This document shows, piece by piece, positions 31,537 through 40,294 of a DNA stretch of 64,000 bases. The DNA comes from Microbacterium sp. BK668. GTDB taxonomy: Bacteria; Actinomycetota; Actinomycetes; Actinomycetales; Microbacteriaceae. Under the pieces are notes generated by a model. The model was given only the letters and a program-made list of their open reading frames with translations, was not told where the DNA came from and ran no database searches. Numbering within the stretch: position 1 is the stretch's first letter; each line of letters begins with the position of its first letter. The position numbers and the translations under genes were made by a program. The stretch lies in NCBI RefSeq assembly GCF_004362195.1, contig NZ_SNWG01000001.1:1612001-1676000 (forward strand), given 5' to 3'.

Positions 31537-32634
31537 ATGACCGGCGTGGTGACGTTCGAGCCGGACGTGGTGCAGGACATCCGTTTCGCGCGCTCCGCGG
31601 ACGGCGTCGGCATCGCGTACGCCGTGCACGGCTCGGGACCGCCCCTGCTCATCGACGCCTGCTGGCTCAGCCATCTGCAGTTCGACTGGCAGAGCCCCGT
31701 CTGGCGCCATTTCCTGGTCGGGCTGGGAAGCGTGGCGACCGTCATCCGGTACGACGAGCGCGGTCACGGTCTGTCGGATCGGGGGGTCACCGACCACAGC
31801 CTCCAGGCCCGCGTGGCCGACCTCGAAGCGGTCGCCGACGATGCGGGCTTCGATCGATTCGCGCTCCTCGCGATGGCCCAGGGCGGCCCCGTCGCGCTGG
31901 AGTACGCGGTGCGGCATCCCGAACGCCTGACGCGGCTCATCTTCTACGGCAGCTACGCCGGCGCTCATGCGGGTGCGTCCCCCGAGGAGATCGCGCTCGA
32001 CGAGGCGTTCGAAGCCCTGATCCGCGTCGGGTGGGCGCGCCCGACGTCCGAGTTCCGGCGCGTCTTCAGCAGCCTCATGATCCCGGGCGGAACCGAGGAG
32101 CAGAGGAGCTGGCTCGACGACCTGCAGAAGATGGCGGTGGATGCCGAGACCGCCGTCATCTCGCGCGCGCAGCGACAGAACGCCGACTCGAGCGCTCGCA
32201 TGGCGGAGATCGACCTTCCGACCCTCGTCATCCACAGCCGCGGCGACCAGATGAACGAGTTCCACCACGCGCGCGACCTGGCGTCGCACATCCGCGGTGC
32301 ACGGCTCGTCGCGCTGGAGAGCGACAATCACATCGTCCTCGAGGACGAGCCGGCGTGGCCGGTGTTCCTCCGCGAGGTGTCGGACTTCATCGCGCCCGAC
32401 CGGCTGCCCGACGCGGCGCCCGACCCGGAGGATCTCGCGGCGATCCTCTCGCCGCGTGAGCTCGAGATCCTCCGCCTCGCTGCCGCCGGACGGGACAACG
32501 ACGCGATCGCCGCCGAGCTCGTGCTCTCGGTGAGAACCGTCGAGCGGCACCTTCAGAACGCCTACGCCAAGCTCGGGCTGCAAGGCCGATCCGCGCGGAC
32601 CGCGGCGGTCGCCCGGCTCCTTTCCCGGTCCTGA
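31537..32634 (+). CDS. Alpha/beta-hydrolase-fold LuxR-type regulator without nucleophile Ser
   Basis: 365 residues. Residues about 10-285 are an alpha/beta-hydrolase fold: oxyanion region VHGSGPPLLIDACWLSH, DERGHGLSD, nucleophile elbow LLAMAQGGPVALEYAVRHPE, and acid/base positions in HSRGDQMNEF and LESDNHIVLEDEP. Residues about 300-365 are a LuxR helix-turn-helix (LSPRELEILRLAAAGRDNDA, VLSVRTVERHLQNAYAKL). At the elbow the usual Ser is Ala114 (AMAQGG instead of GxSQGG), so the fold can bind but hardly hydrolyse a ligand; the Asp and His remain. A sensor of a small ester or lactone is a fair guess. A downstream methyltransferase is the nearest possible target. Confidence 0.85.
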   Translation: MTGVVTFEPDVVQDIRFARSADGVGIAYAVHGSGPPLLIDACWLSHLQFDWQSPVWRHFLVGLGSVATVIRYDERGHGLSDRGVTDHSLQARVADLEAVADDAGFDRFALLAMAQGGPVALEYAVRHPERLTRLIFYGSYAGAHAGASPEEIALDEAFEALIRVGWARPTSEFRRVFSSLMIPGGTEEQRSWLDDLQKMAVDAETAVISRAQRQNADSSARMAEIDLPTLVIHSRGDQMNEFHHARDLASHIRGARLVALESDNHIVLEDEPAWPVFLREVSDFIAPDRLPDAAPDPEDLAAILSPRELEILRLAAAGRDNDAIAAELVLSVRTVERHLQNAYAKLGLQGRSARTAAVARLLSRS

Positions 32635-32780
32635 GTGCCGCCTCTGCGCGCGTGGGCCGCCGCCTACGCGTCAGCCGCCAGCCGAGCCGGGCGAGACCGC
32701 CCGATCTGCGCGCTGGCGCCGATGTGCGGACGGATGCCTCGTCCCTACGGTTGCCTCATCAACCACCCACGGGAGGAACA

Positions 32781-33626
32781 ATGTCCATCACAACCACCAC
32801 CGGACCGGCGATCACCGCCACCCCGGAGGACCGCGCCCTCAAGGCCAAGCACGCCGCGATGTGGGCCAGCGGAAGCTACCCCACCGTCGTCGAGGACATC
32901 GTCGGCGGACTCGGCGGCATCCTCGTCGATGCCCTCGACGTGCAGCGCGGCGAGCGGATCCTCGACGTCGCGGCCGGCACCGGCACCTCGGCGATCCCCG
33001 CGGCGCGGCTGGGCGCGGACGTCGTCGCGACCGACCTGACGCCTGAGCTCCTCGAGGTGGGCCGGGTCGCGGCATCCACGGAGAACCGCGGGATCACGTG
33101 GCAGACGGCGGATGCCGAGTCGCTGCCCTTCGCGGACGGCTCGTTCGACGTCGTCATGTCGTCGATCGGGGTGATGTTCGCGCCGCACCATCAGCTCGCG
33201 GCCGACGAGCTGCTCCGGGTGGTCCGCCCGGGGGGACGCGTCGGTGTCCTCAGCTGGACGCCGAGCGGCTTCATCGGCGAGATGTTCGCGGTCATGAGGC
33301 CGTACGCTCCGCCGCCTCCCGCCGGCGCTTCGCCGGCGCCGCTGTGGGGGAGCGCGGATCACGTGCGCGCGCTGTTCGGGGACCGGGTGGCCGACCTCGT
33401 GGCCAGGCAGCGGTCGCTTCGCGTCACGCGCTTCGCGAGTGGCGCGGAGTTCCGCGACTTCTTCAAGGCCAACTACGGCCCCACGATCGCGGTGTACCGC
33501 TTCCTCGCGGACGACGCCGAGAGGGCCGCAGCCCTCGACGAGGAGCTCGCCGCACTCGGCGATCGACACCTCCGCGACGGCGTCATGGGATGGGAGTATC
33601 TGCTGGTCACCGCCCGGCGGGCCTGA
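32781..33626 (+). CDS. Class I SAM-dependent methyltransferase
   Basis: 281 residues. SAM-binding motif I is ILDVAAGTGTSAIPAARLGA, motif II region VVATDLTPELL, motif III/post I FDVVMSSIGVMFAPHH, then VVRPGGRVGVLSW. The family is UbiE/COQ5-like small-molecule methyltransferases. GGAGG 4 bases before the ATG is a strong start. The acceptor is unknown; the adjacent hydrolase-like regulator may control it. Confidence 0.88.
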   Translation: MSITTTTGPAITATPEDRALKAKHAAMWASGSYPTVVEDIVGGLGGILVDALDVQRGERILDVAAGTGTSAIPAARLGADVVATDLTPELLEVGRVAASTENRGITWQTADAESLPFADGSFDVVMSSIGVMFAPHHQLAADELLRVVRPGGRVGVLSWTPSGFIGEMFAVMRPYAPPPPAGASPAPLWGSADHVRALFGDRVADLVARQRSLRVTRFASGAEFRDFFKANYGPTIAVYRFLADDAERAAALDEELAALGDRHLRDGVMGWEYLLVTARRA

Positions 33627-33998
33627 GCCATCACCCAGGGCCCGGTCCGGCTTCGGCCGGGCCCGGCCTTTCGTGCGCCGCCCGGAATTGGCGATCCCCC
33701 TCGAGCGGTGGGAGGTCGCCGAGGGGGATCTGAGCCCGCCGCCGCCGGATGGCCGCCGTTGGAAGGTCGAGCCGCACCGGACTTGGGGAACCCGGCGGTG
33801 ACGCAACGGCGGGCCTGCCGTCAGGGTACGGGGCGGACGCCGCGGACCATCGCGGGTTCGACGAGACGTAGCGCACCTGTAACGCCGTGGACCCACAGCG
33901 GCTCCGCGCCGGGAACCCCGCCCGATCCCTGCGCGCCGTCCGACGCGGCGTCAGCGCACGCCGCTAGCGTTGACCAGCCGCCCGAGCGAGGGAGTCCG
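33627..33998. other. Intergenic region with a hairpin, no gene seen
   Basis: 372 bp. A hairpin at 33639-33668 ends the methyltransferase transcript. The rest has no convincing coding frame, repeat or RNA. Confidence 0.5.
33639..33668 (+). terminator. TTCG-loop hairpin after the methyltransferase gene
   Basis: CCGGC and GCCGG pair around a TTCG tetraloop, extended by GG/CC pairs past bulges and followed by TTT. Confidence 0.6.
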
Positions 33999-34883
33999 AT
34001 GACCGACGTGCCGATCGAGACCTCGCTGCTGCGCACCTACCGGTACGTGCGGATCGGAATCGCCGCCACGGTCCTCGTCATCGCCGTCTCCGTCGGCTTC
34101 GGGGTGGCGGAGGTGGGTCTGCTCGAGTCGATCAGCGCGTACTACTACTCTCCCGCGCGCAACGCGATCGTCGGAGCGCTGATCGCGGCATCCTTCGGGC
34201 TGTTCGCCTTGTCCGGCCGAGGGGTCGAGCGCAACCTCCTCGACGCGGCAGCGCTGCTCGCGCCGATCATCGCGATCGTGCCGACGCCGATCTATCCGGG
34301 CGGAATCCCCGGATTCGGCGGCACCTGCCCGGCGGACGCGCCCTGCGTCCCGCTGGAGGTGCGGGCCGACGTGGACAATAACGTCGCGACCTTCCTCGTC
34401 ACGGGCGCCGTGCTGGTCGTGGTGGCGCTGTTCATCCGCAGCCGGCAGGGGCTGACGTGGCGGCAGATCGCGGCATCCGTCTTCGTCACGGTGCTCGTCC
34501 TCATCTCGGTGGGGCTGACATGGGCGTTCGCCCGTGAGGCGTTCCTGGCCCTCGGGCACTTCGTCGCGACGAGTCTGTTCTTCCTCGTGATCGCCGCGGT
34601 CGCCGTGTGGAATGCCTTCCCCCACGCCGGCGACCCGCTGTGGGTGCAGCCCTCGCGCGCCCTGGCCGTCGCGAACATCGCGATAGCCGCGGCGCTCGTG
34701 GCCGACATCGTCGTGATCGTCGCGCTGGTGGCGGGCGGCGAGATCCCGGATGCCGAGATCCCGCCGGTCTTCGTGTGCGAGTTCGTGGCGCTCGGCCTGT
34801 TCGCGCTGTTCTGGATCCTCCAGTCCGCGCAGAAGTGGCGCGACCCCGATCCGAGTCTGGTGGGGACGCTGCCGCCGGTGTGA
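33999..34883 (+). CDS. Polytopic membrane protein, function unknown
   Basis: 294 residues with seven or eight hydrophobic segments. Recognisable phrases are ESISAYYYSPARNAIVGALI and, in an extracytoplasmic loop, FGGTCPADAPCVP with two Cys that may form a disulfide. The YYYSPARN phrase recurs in uncharacterised actinobacterial membrane proteins; I know no function. GAGGGAG upstream of the ATG supports the start. Isolated between the methyltransferase and a DUF2510 gene. Confidence 0.75.
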   Translation: MTDVPIETSLLRTYRYVRIGIAATVLVIAVSVGFGVAEVGLLESISAYYYSPARNAIVGALIAASFGLFALSGRGVERNLLDAAALLAPIIAIVPTPIYPGGIPGFGGTCPADAPCVPLEVRADVDNNVATFLVTGAVLVVVALFIRSRQGLTWRQIAASVFVTVLVLISVGLTWAFAREAFLALGHFVATSLFFLVIAAVAVWNAFPHAGDPLWVQPSRALAVANIAIAAALVADIVVIVALVAGGEIPDAEIPPVFVCEFVALGLFALFWILQSAQKWRDPDPSLVGTLPPV

Positions 34884-34921
34884 GCCGGGACCCGCCGGGG
34901 CCCGCGGGTAGGGTTGCCGGT

Positions 34922-35599
34922 ATGAGCTCAACACCGCCGGGGTGGTACGACGACCGACACGGCGCCCGTCGCTGGTGGGACGGAGCCCGGTGGACGGAGC
35001 ACACCCAGCCCGGTGAGGATCGTCGTGATGTCACCGCCCTCGACGACGCCGGTATCGGTGCGGGGGCGCCCGCCCCCGGGACCCCCGAGCCGCGGCGGTC
35101 GTCGAGGATGTGGATCGTCTGGGTCGTGATCGGCGTCGTCGTCCTGGGGATGGTCATCGCGGCCATCGTGCTCATCCCGATGCTGCTCACCAGCCTCGTC
35201 GGGGCGGCCGGCGGCGGCACGGAGCCGGGGGATGCCGACGAGAGGGCCGCCGTCGACGCGGTCGAGCTGTACGACGACGCATGGAGCGAGGTCGACTGCG
35301 ACAAGTTCTTCGCCGCGACCACCGAGTCCTTCCGGGCGCAGATCGGCCTTCCCGACTGCGCGGCGTTCGAGGGCGAGGCTCAGGGCTTCAGCGAATCGAT
35401 CGACGACTACGACATCGAAGTCACCGGGATCACCCGCGCCGGCGGCACGATCACGGTCGCGACGACCGAGACCTACCTCTCGCTCACCGACGACGAGAAC
35501 CAGCCTCTCGCGACCCCCGAACCGACCGAGGTGCACTACGAGTACTACGTCGTGGCGGACGGCGAGCGCTGGGCCATCGACGACGCGGCCTCCGACTGA
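34922..35599 (+). CDS. DUF2510 membrane-anchored protein with NTF2-like C-terminus
   Basis: 225 residues. The N-terminal DUF2510 motif PPGWYDDRHGARRWWDGARW is followed by a linker, one membrane segment (IVWVVIGVVVLGMVIAAIVL, about residues 63-85) and an extracellular domain of about 120 residues (YDDAWSEVDCDKFFAATTES, GLPDCAAFEG) resembling a Cys-bridged NTF2/DUF4878-like fold. DUF2510 lies on the cytoplasmic side. The role is unknown. Two bases separate it from the TSUP transporter gene. Confidence 0.8.
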   Translation: MSSTPPGWYDDRHGARRWWDGARWTEHTQPGEDRRDVTALDDAGIGAGAPAPGTPEPRRSSRMWIVWVVIGVVVLGMVIAAIVLIPMLLTSLVGAAGGGTEPGDADERAAVDAVELYDDAWSEVDCDKFFAATTESFRAQIGLPDCAAFEGEAQGFSESIDDYDIEVTGITRAGGTITVATTETYLSLTDDENQPLATPEPTEVHYEYYVVADGERWAIDDAASD

Positions 35600-35601
35600 C
35601 C

Positions 35602-36399
35602 GTGGCCGGATCATCGACGGGCGCCGCTCGCACGACGCGCTTCTACCTCACCTGCATCGGCATCGGCCTGCTCGCCGGCCTGCTCTCCGGGCTCTTCGGT
35701 GTCGGCGGGGGCACCGTCATCGTGCCGCTGCTCGTGCTGCTCCTGCGGTTCGACCAGCGGCTCGCCGCCGGCACGTCCCTCGCCGCGATCGTGCCCACCG
35801 CGACCGTCGGAGTCATCTCGTACGCGATCCACGGATCGGTCGCCTGGATCCCGGCGCTCATCCTCGCCGCGGGCGCCGTCGGCGGAGCGCAGATCGGCAC
35901 GTGGCTGCTGCCGCGCCTGTCGCTGACCGTGCTGCGATGGAGCTTCGTGGGCTTCCTCGCGCTCGTCATCGTGAGCCTCTTCCTCGTCATCCCCTCACGC
36001 GAGGCCGAGCTGCCGTTGAACGTCCTCACCGTGTCGGGCCTGGTCGTGCTCGGCGTCGTGACGGGCACGCTCGCCGGGCTCCTCGGAGTGGGCGGCGGGA
36101 TCATCGTCGTACCGGCGCTCATGATCGTCTTCGGCACGAGCGACCTGATCGCCAAGGGGACGTCGCTGCTCATGATGATCCCGACGGCGATCTCGGGCAC
36201 GATCGGCAACATCCGCCGCCGCAACGTCGACCTCCTGGCCGCCGCCGTCGTGGGTGTCGCCGCGTGCACGACCACCGCGCTCGGGGCGTGGATCGCCACG
36301 CTCGTCGACCCGTTCGTCGGCAACGTCCTCTTCGCCGTGTTCCTCGCCTTCATCGCCGTGCAGATGGCCGTTCGCGCAGTGCGCGGACGCAAGCGCTGA
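35602..36399 (+). CDS. TSUP (TauE/SafE) family anion exporter
   Basis: 265 residues, about eight hydrophobic segments, with the family's duplicated motif: LLSGLFGVGGGTVIVPLLVL in the first half and LAGLLGVGGGIIVVPALMIV in the second. TSUP proteins move sulfite, sulfoacetate or other organosulfur and carboxylate anions. GTG 35602 is used as start because it follows the previous stop by two bases. A hairpin follows the gene. Confidence 0.88.
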   Translation: MAGSSTGAARTTRFYLTCIGIGLLAGLLSGLFGVGGGTVIVPLLVLLLRFDQRLAAGTSLAAIVPTATVGVISYAIHGSVAWIPALILAAGAVGGAQIGTWLLPRLSLTVLRWSFVGFLALVIVSLFLVIPSREAELPLNVLTVSGLVVLGVVTGTLAGLLGVGGGIIVVPALMIVFGTSDLIAKGTSLLMMIPTAISGTIGNIRRRNVDLLAAAVVGVAACTTTALGAWIATLVDPFVGNVLFAVFLAFIAVQMAVRAVRGRKR

Positions 36400-36405
36400 C
36401 GCGTC

Positions 36406-36427
36406 CCGCCCTCGGCCGGGAGGGCGG
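36406..36427 (+). terminator. Hairpin after the TSUP gene
   Basis: CCGCCCTC and GAGGGCGG form a perfect 8-bp stem around GGCCGG, 7 bases past the stop. Confidence 0.65.
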
Positions 36428-36454
36428 CCGCCAGGGGCTCGGTAGGATGGCACG

Positions 36455-36904
36455 GTGCCAGTGAACCCCGACCTCGTCGGGCGGGACTTCCCGCCGACGT
36501 CGCCCTACCTCGTCGGGCGGGAGAAGGTGCGCGAGTTCGCACGCGCCGTCTTCGCCGACGACCCCCAGCACACCGATCCGGCCGCAGCGCAGGCGCTCGG
36601 CTACGCCGACGTCATCGCGCCGCCCACCTTCGCGATCGTCGTCACCGACGCCACCCTGCAGCAGCTGCTGGGCGAGCCCGACTCCGGCATCGTCCTGAAG
36701 AACGTGCTGCACGCGGAGCAGAGATTCCGCTACTCGCGTCCCATCGTCGCCGGTGACGAGCTCACCGCCAGGCTCTCGGTCTCGGGCATCCGCGGGATGG
36801 GCGCGGCCGCGATGGTGACCAGCGAGTCCGAGATCACGGATGCCTCGGGCGACCATGTCGTGACCGCGACGTCCGTGCTGCTCGTCGCGGAGGGGGAGCA
36901 GTGA
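36455..36904 (+). CDS. HadA-like FAS1-type dehydratase subunit
   Basis: 149 residues of the MaoC-like hot-dog fold without the catalytic Asp-His signature, as in HadA subunits: VGREKVREFARAVFADDPQH, FAIVVTDATLQQLLGEPDSG, LHAEQRFRYSRPIVAGDELT. It pairs with the next gene, whose subunit carries the active site. In mycobacteria the HadAB dimer dehydrates 3-hydroxyacyl-ACP in mycolic-acid elongation; Microbacteriaceae lack mycolic acids, so the substrate here is another 3-hydroxyacyl thioester. GTG start; the stop overlaps the GTG of the next gene. Confidence 0.85.
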   Translation: MPVNPDLVGRDFPPTSPYLVGREKVREFARAVFADDPQHTDPAAAQALGYADVIAPPTFAIVVTDATLQQLLGEPDSGIVLKNVLHAEQRFRYSRPIVAGDELTARLSVSGIRGMGAAAMVTSESEITDASGDHVVTATSVLLVAEGEQ

Positions 36905-37302
36905 CCCTCACCGTGGGCGACGTCGTCGCCGAGCGCACCGTGCACCTCACCCGTGAATCGCTCGTCCGCTACGCCGGCGCCTCGGGCGACTTCAACCCGA
37001 TCCACTACCGCGACGACATCGCCGCGGCGGTCGGTCTTCCCGGCGTGCTCGCCCACGGGATGCTCACGATGGGTCTCGCCGTGCAGACGCTCGTGCCGTG
37101 GCTCGGCGACGCCGGCCGCATCCTCGAGTACGGCGTGCGCTTCACGCGCCCCGTCGTCGTCGACCCCGAGGCCGGGGCCGATGTGTCGGTGGTGGCGAAG
37201 GTCGGCGCGGTCGACGACGAGACGGCGCGTATCGATCTGATCGTCTCGCACGACGGCACGACGGTGCTCGTCAAGGCCCAGGCACGGGTGCGTCTGGCCT
37301 AG
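36901..37302 (+). CDS. HadB-like MaoC dehydratase subunit
   Basis: 133 residues. Contains the complete hydratase-2 motif YAGASGDFNPIHYRDD near residues 22-37, with catalytic Asp and His, and HGMLTMGLAVQTL after it. Forms the active half of a heterodimer with the preceding protein. Overlap GTGA with its partner gives balanced synthesis. MurB starts 4 bases downstream, an order conserved across actinobacteria. Confidence 0.88.
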   Translation: MTLTVGDVVAERTVHLTRESLVRYAGASGDFNPIHYRDDIAAAVGLPGVLAHGMLTMGLAVQTLVPWLGDAGRILEYGVRFTRPVVVDPEAGADVSVVAKVGAVDDETARIDLIVSHDGTTVLVKAQARVRLA

Positions 37303-37306
37303 CCCC

Positions 37307-38443
37307 ATGCCCGATGTCGAGCCTCTTCCGCTCGCGCAGCTCACGACGCTGCGCACCGGCGGCCTCCCCGCCCGCCTGATCGACGCGCACTCGCGCGACG
37401 AGCTCGTCGCTGCGCTCCTGGAGGTCTGGGGAGACGGCGAGCCGTGGCTCGTGCTCGGCGGCGGCTCCAACCTCTTCGTCGGCGACGAGCCGTTCGAGGG
37501 GTCGGTCGTGCGGATCCTCACGCGGGGCATCGAGCGGATGCCGTCGCCCCGGCCCGGGTTCGCGCGACTCCGTGTCGAAGCCGGGCATGACTGGGACGCG
37601 CTGGTCGCGTACGCGGTCGAGCAGGGCCTCGCCGGGATCGAGGCGATGTCGGGCATCCCCGGCACGGTCGGCGCGGCGCCTGTGCAGAACATCGGCGCGT
37701 ACGGTCAGGAGATCGTGCAGACGCTGGTGGAGGTGGAGCTGCTCGACGAGTCGACGGGCGAGGTCTCGACGGTGCCCGCCGCCGATCTCGGCCTCGGCTT
37801 CCGGACGTCGGTGCTGAAGCACCACTACGGCTCCGCGCCCCTGCGCTCCGCCGTGATCCTCTCGGTGACCCTCGAGCTCGCGGAGGTCGGCCACGAGGAG
37901 CGGCCCATCGCCGGCTCGCAGCTGCGGACGGCGCTCGGCCTCGCCGAGGGCCAGGGTGTCCCGGTCGCGTGGATCCGCGAGCACGTCCTCCAGACGCGTC
38001 GCCGCAAGGGCATGGTGCTCGATGACGACGACCCCGACACGTGGAGCGCGGGGTCGTTCTTCCAGAACGCGGTGGTCTCGGCATCCTTCGCCCGCACTCT
38101 TCCCGAAGAATGTCCGCGCTGGCCGGTCGCACCCGATCTCGATCCGGTGCTGGTCATCCCGCTGGCGTCCTTCGACGGCTACGTGCCGGCCCCCGTGGCG
38201 GAGGAGCCCGACGTCAAGGTGAGCGCGGCGTGGCTCATCGAGCACGCCGGCATCCGGAAGGGCTTCGCGCTGCCGCGCTCGCGCGCCGCGCTGTCGACGA
38301 AGCACGCGCTCGCGCTGACCAACCGCGGCGGTGCGACGGCGGCGGAGCTCGCCGAGCTCGCCCGCTTCATCCAGGGGCGGGTCCAGTCGGAGTTCGGGCT
38401 CGTCCTGCAGCCCGAGCCGGTCCTCCTCGGCGTCGAGCTCTAG
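37307..38443 (+). CDS. murB: UDP-N-acetylmuramate dehydrogenase
   Basis: 378 residues. Reduces UDP-N-acetylglucosamine enolpyruvate to UDP-N-acetylmuramate with FAD and NADPH, an essential cytoplasmic step of peptidoglycan synthesis. Motifs: LTTLRTGG at the N-terminus, FAD-binding LVLGGGSNLFVGDE, GIEAMSGIPGTVGAAPVQNI, YG of NIGAYGQE, catalytic Ser in SAGSFFQNAV, and WLIEHAGIRKGF near the end with LxLQPEPVLLGVE closing. Type I architecture. Start ATG at 37307 lies 4 bases after the hadB-like stop. Confidence 0.96.
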   Translation: MPDVEPLPLAQLTTLRTGGLPARLIDAHSRDELVAALLEVWGDGEPWLVLGGGSNLFVGDEPFEGSVVRILTRGIERMPSPRPGFARLRVEAGHDWDALVAYAVEQGLAGIEAMSGIPGTVGAAPVQNIGAYGQEIVQTLVEVELLDESTGEVSTVPAADLGLGFRTSVLKHHYGSAPLRSAVILSVTLELAEVGHEERPIAGSQLRTALGLAEGQGVPVAWIREHVLQTRRRKGMVLDDDDPDTWSAGSFFQNAVVSASFARTLPEECPRWPVAPDLDPVLVIPLASFDGYVPAPVAEEPDVKVSAAWLIEHAGIRKGFALPRSRAALSTKHALALTNRGGATAAELAELARFIQGRVQSEFGLVLQPEPVLLGVEL

Positions 38444-38480
38444 CGCCGCGAGACGCCCGGCCCGGTCCGCCTCGTCGAGT

Positions 38481-38546
38481 ACAGGCGATCAGACGGAGGC
38501 AGGCAGTCTCCCGGGTGGGAGGTCCTGCCTCATGCGGTTCGCCTGT
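38481..38546. other. Nested hairpin between convergent murB and zinc-ribbon genes
   Basis: Three concentric pairings: ACAGGCG (38481) with CGCCTGT (38540), AGGCAGG (38497) with CCTGCCT (38524), and CTCCC (38508) with GGGAG (38517) around GGGT. Placed between convergent genes, it probably acts as a two-way terminator, though the internal loops suggest more than a simple stem. Confidence 0.6.
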
Positions 38547-38578
38547 GTCCGGCCGGGCCGGCGGCAAGCGGGGATGCC

Positions 38579-38974
38579 TCAGGCGACGCGTTCGCCGCAG
38601 ATGCCGCAGACCCCCGTCGGCGGCACCTCGACGAAGCAGTTGGGGCACAGCAGCGAGACGCGCTCCGGCTGAGCGGGCGTGCGGCGCACGGGTGCCTGAC
38701 GCGGCGCGCGCTCGGCGCGCGATCGCGGAACGGGGGATGCCGCGGCGGGGCGCCGGGCGGCCGGGACGTGCGCGGCGCAGTAGAAGCGCACGTATCCGGA
38801 GTGGTTCTTCGGATGCCGGTGCTTGTACGCCCAGAGCTCGTCACGCGGTCGCGGTTCACGGTCCGGGCCGCAGCCTGCGCAGCGGGCGGGCTCGCCGGGG
38901 AGGGCATCGGCCAGCAGCACAGGAGACTCGAACGGGAGCGCGTCCCGCCAGTCCGCCGATTCCGTGATCCTCAT
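38579..38974 (-). CDS. Zinc-ribbon protein, function unknown
   Basis: 131 residues. N-terminal Cys pair in ARCAGCG, then Cys-His in FYCAAHVP, a disordered Pro/Arg linker of about 40 residues, and a C-terminal zinc ribbon LLCPNCF...CGICGERV. Similar small proteins occur widely in Microbacteriaceae and are sometimes mislabelled after a neighbouring enzyme. Translationally coupled to the aminotransferase (ATGA overlap). Confidence 0.7.
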   Translation of the reverse strand: MRITESADWRDALPFESPVLLADALPGEPARCAGCGPDREPRPRDELWAYKHRHPKNHSGYVRFYCAAHVPAARRPAAASPVPRSRAERAPRQAPVRRTPAQPERVSLLCPNCFVEVPPTGVCGICGERVA

Positions 38975-40176
38975 CGGTCCGCGAAGAGCTCCTGCATCCG
39001 CTTCACACCCTCCAGCAGCGCGTCGTCGCCGAGCGCGTACGACAGGCGCAGGTAGCCGGAGGGCCCGAACGCCTCACCCGGCACGACGGCGACCTCGGCC
39101 TCGTCGAGGATGAGGTCGGCGAGTTCGAGCGACGTCTCGATGCGCTTGCCGCGCCACTCGCGGCCGAGGAGTCCCGTGACATCGGGGTAGGCGTAGAACG
39201 CGCCGAGGGGGTTCGGCACGGTGACGCCCTCGATCTTCGACAGCTCCGAGACGATGAGCTTGCGGCGGCGGTCGAAGGCGACGCGGAACCCCTCCGCCTC
39301 GGTCTGCGGGCCGCTCAGCGCCGCGAGCGCCGCGCGCTGCGCGACGTTGTTGACGTTGGAGCTGAGATGCGACTGGAGGTTGGCCGCGAGCTTGATGGCG
39401 TCGGCGGGGCCCACCATCCACCCGAGGCGCCACCCCGTCATCGCGTAGGTCTTCGCGACGCCGTTGACGAGGATCGTCTGGGCCGCGGCATCCGGAACCG
39501 CCTCGACGATCGACACGGCGCGCACGCCTTCGTAGACCAGGTTCTGGTAGATCTCGTCCGAGATGATCCAGATGCCGTGCTCCACCGCCCACTCGCCGAT
39601 GGCCTTCGTCTCGTCGGCGGTGTAAACCGATCCAGTCGGGTTCGACGGCGAGACGAAGACGAGCGCGGTCGTCTTGTCGGTGCGGGCCGCCTCGAGCTGG
39701 TCGACCGTGACCTTGTACTCCTGATCGGCACCCGCGAACACCTCGACCGGCACGCCGTCGGCGAGGGCGATCGCCTCGGGATAGGTGGTCCAGTACGGGG
39801 CCGGCAGCAGCACCTCGTCGCCGGGGTTCACGACCGCCTGGAAGGCCTGGTAGACCGCCTGCTTGCCGCCGTTGGTCACGACGATCTGGGACGGGGCGAC
39901 GTCCAGGCCCGAGTCGCGGAGGGTCTTCGCCGCGATCGCCTCGCGCAGCACGGGAAGGCCGACGGCGGGCGTGTAGCGGTAGTTGGCGGGGTCGTGGAGC
40001 GCCTCGATCGCGGCATCCACGATGAACTGCGGGGTGGCGAAGTCGGGCTCTCCCGCCGCGTAGCTGATGACCGGACGTCCCGCCGCCTGCAGGGCCTTCG
40101 CCTTCGCGTCGACCTTGAGAGTCGCCGACTCGGCGATCGCGGACAGCTTGCGGGACAGGGGAGCGCGTTCGGTCAC
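38971..40176 (-). CDS. PLP-dependent aminotransferase, aspartate aminotransferase type
   Basis: 401 residues, fold type I, subgroup I-gamma. Motifs: [21 protein letters not shown], the Asn of SPSNPTGSV, Asp and Tyr in [14 protein letters not shown] lysine in [17 protein letters not shown], and the substrate-carboxylate Arg in GYLRLSYAL. Expected reaction is aspartate + 2-oxoglutarate to oxaloacetate + glutamate. GTG 40176 is chosen since 15 upstream codons look non-coding. In many actinobacteria this gene sits close to tRNA-Trp-secE-nusG; here about 18 kb intervene. Confidence 0.92.
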   Translation of the reverse strand: MTERAPLSRKLSAIAESATLKVDAKAKALQAAGRPVISYAAGEPDFATPQFIVDAAIEALHDPANYRYTPAVGLPVLREAIAAKTLRDSGLDVAPSQIVVTNGGKQAVYQAFQAVVNPGDEVLLPAPYWTTYPEAIALADGVPVEVFAGADQEYKVTVDQLEAARTDKTTALVFVSPSNPTGSVYTADETKAIGEWAVEHGIWIISDEIYQNLVYEGVRAVSIVEAVPDAAAQTILVNGVAKTYAMTGWRLGWMVGPADAIKLAANLQSHLSSNVNNVAQRAALAALSGPQTEAEGFRVAFDRRRKLIVSELSKIEGVTVPNPLGAFYAYPDVTGLLGREWRGKRIETSLELADLILDEAEVAVVPGEAFGPSGYLRLSYALGDDALLEGVKRMQELFADR

Positions 40177-40294
40177 GCCTTCGAGCGTACCCGTGACGAA
40201 CGACGTGCGCGGGGGAGGCATCCACCGAATGGGGGATGCCCGCTACCCCGGTCAGGCGTTCCCATCCGGCGTCTCGTCAGGAAGTCTGGAAGGC

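Noticed and set aside
36455..37302. Mycolic-acid synthesis role for the hadA/hadB-like pair
   Set aside because: The rest of the window points to Microbacteriaceae, which lack mycolic acids. The pair is widespread in actinobacteria beside murB.
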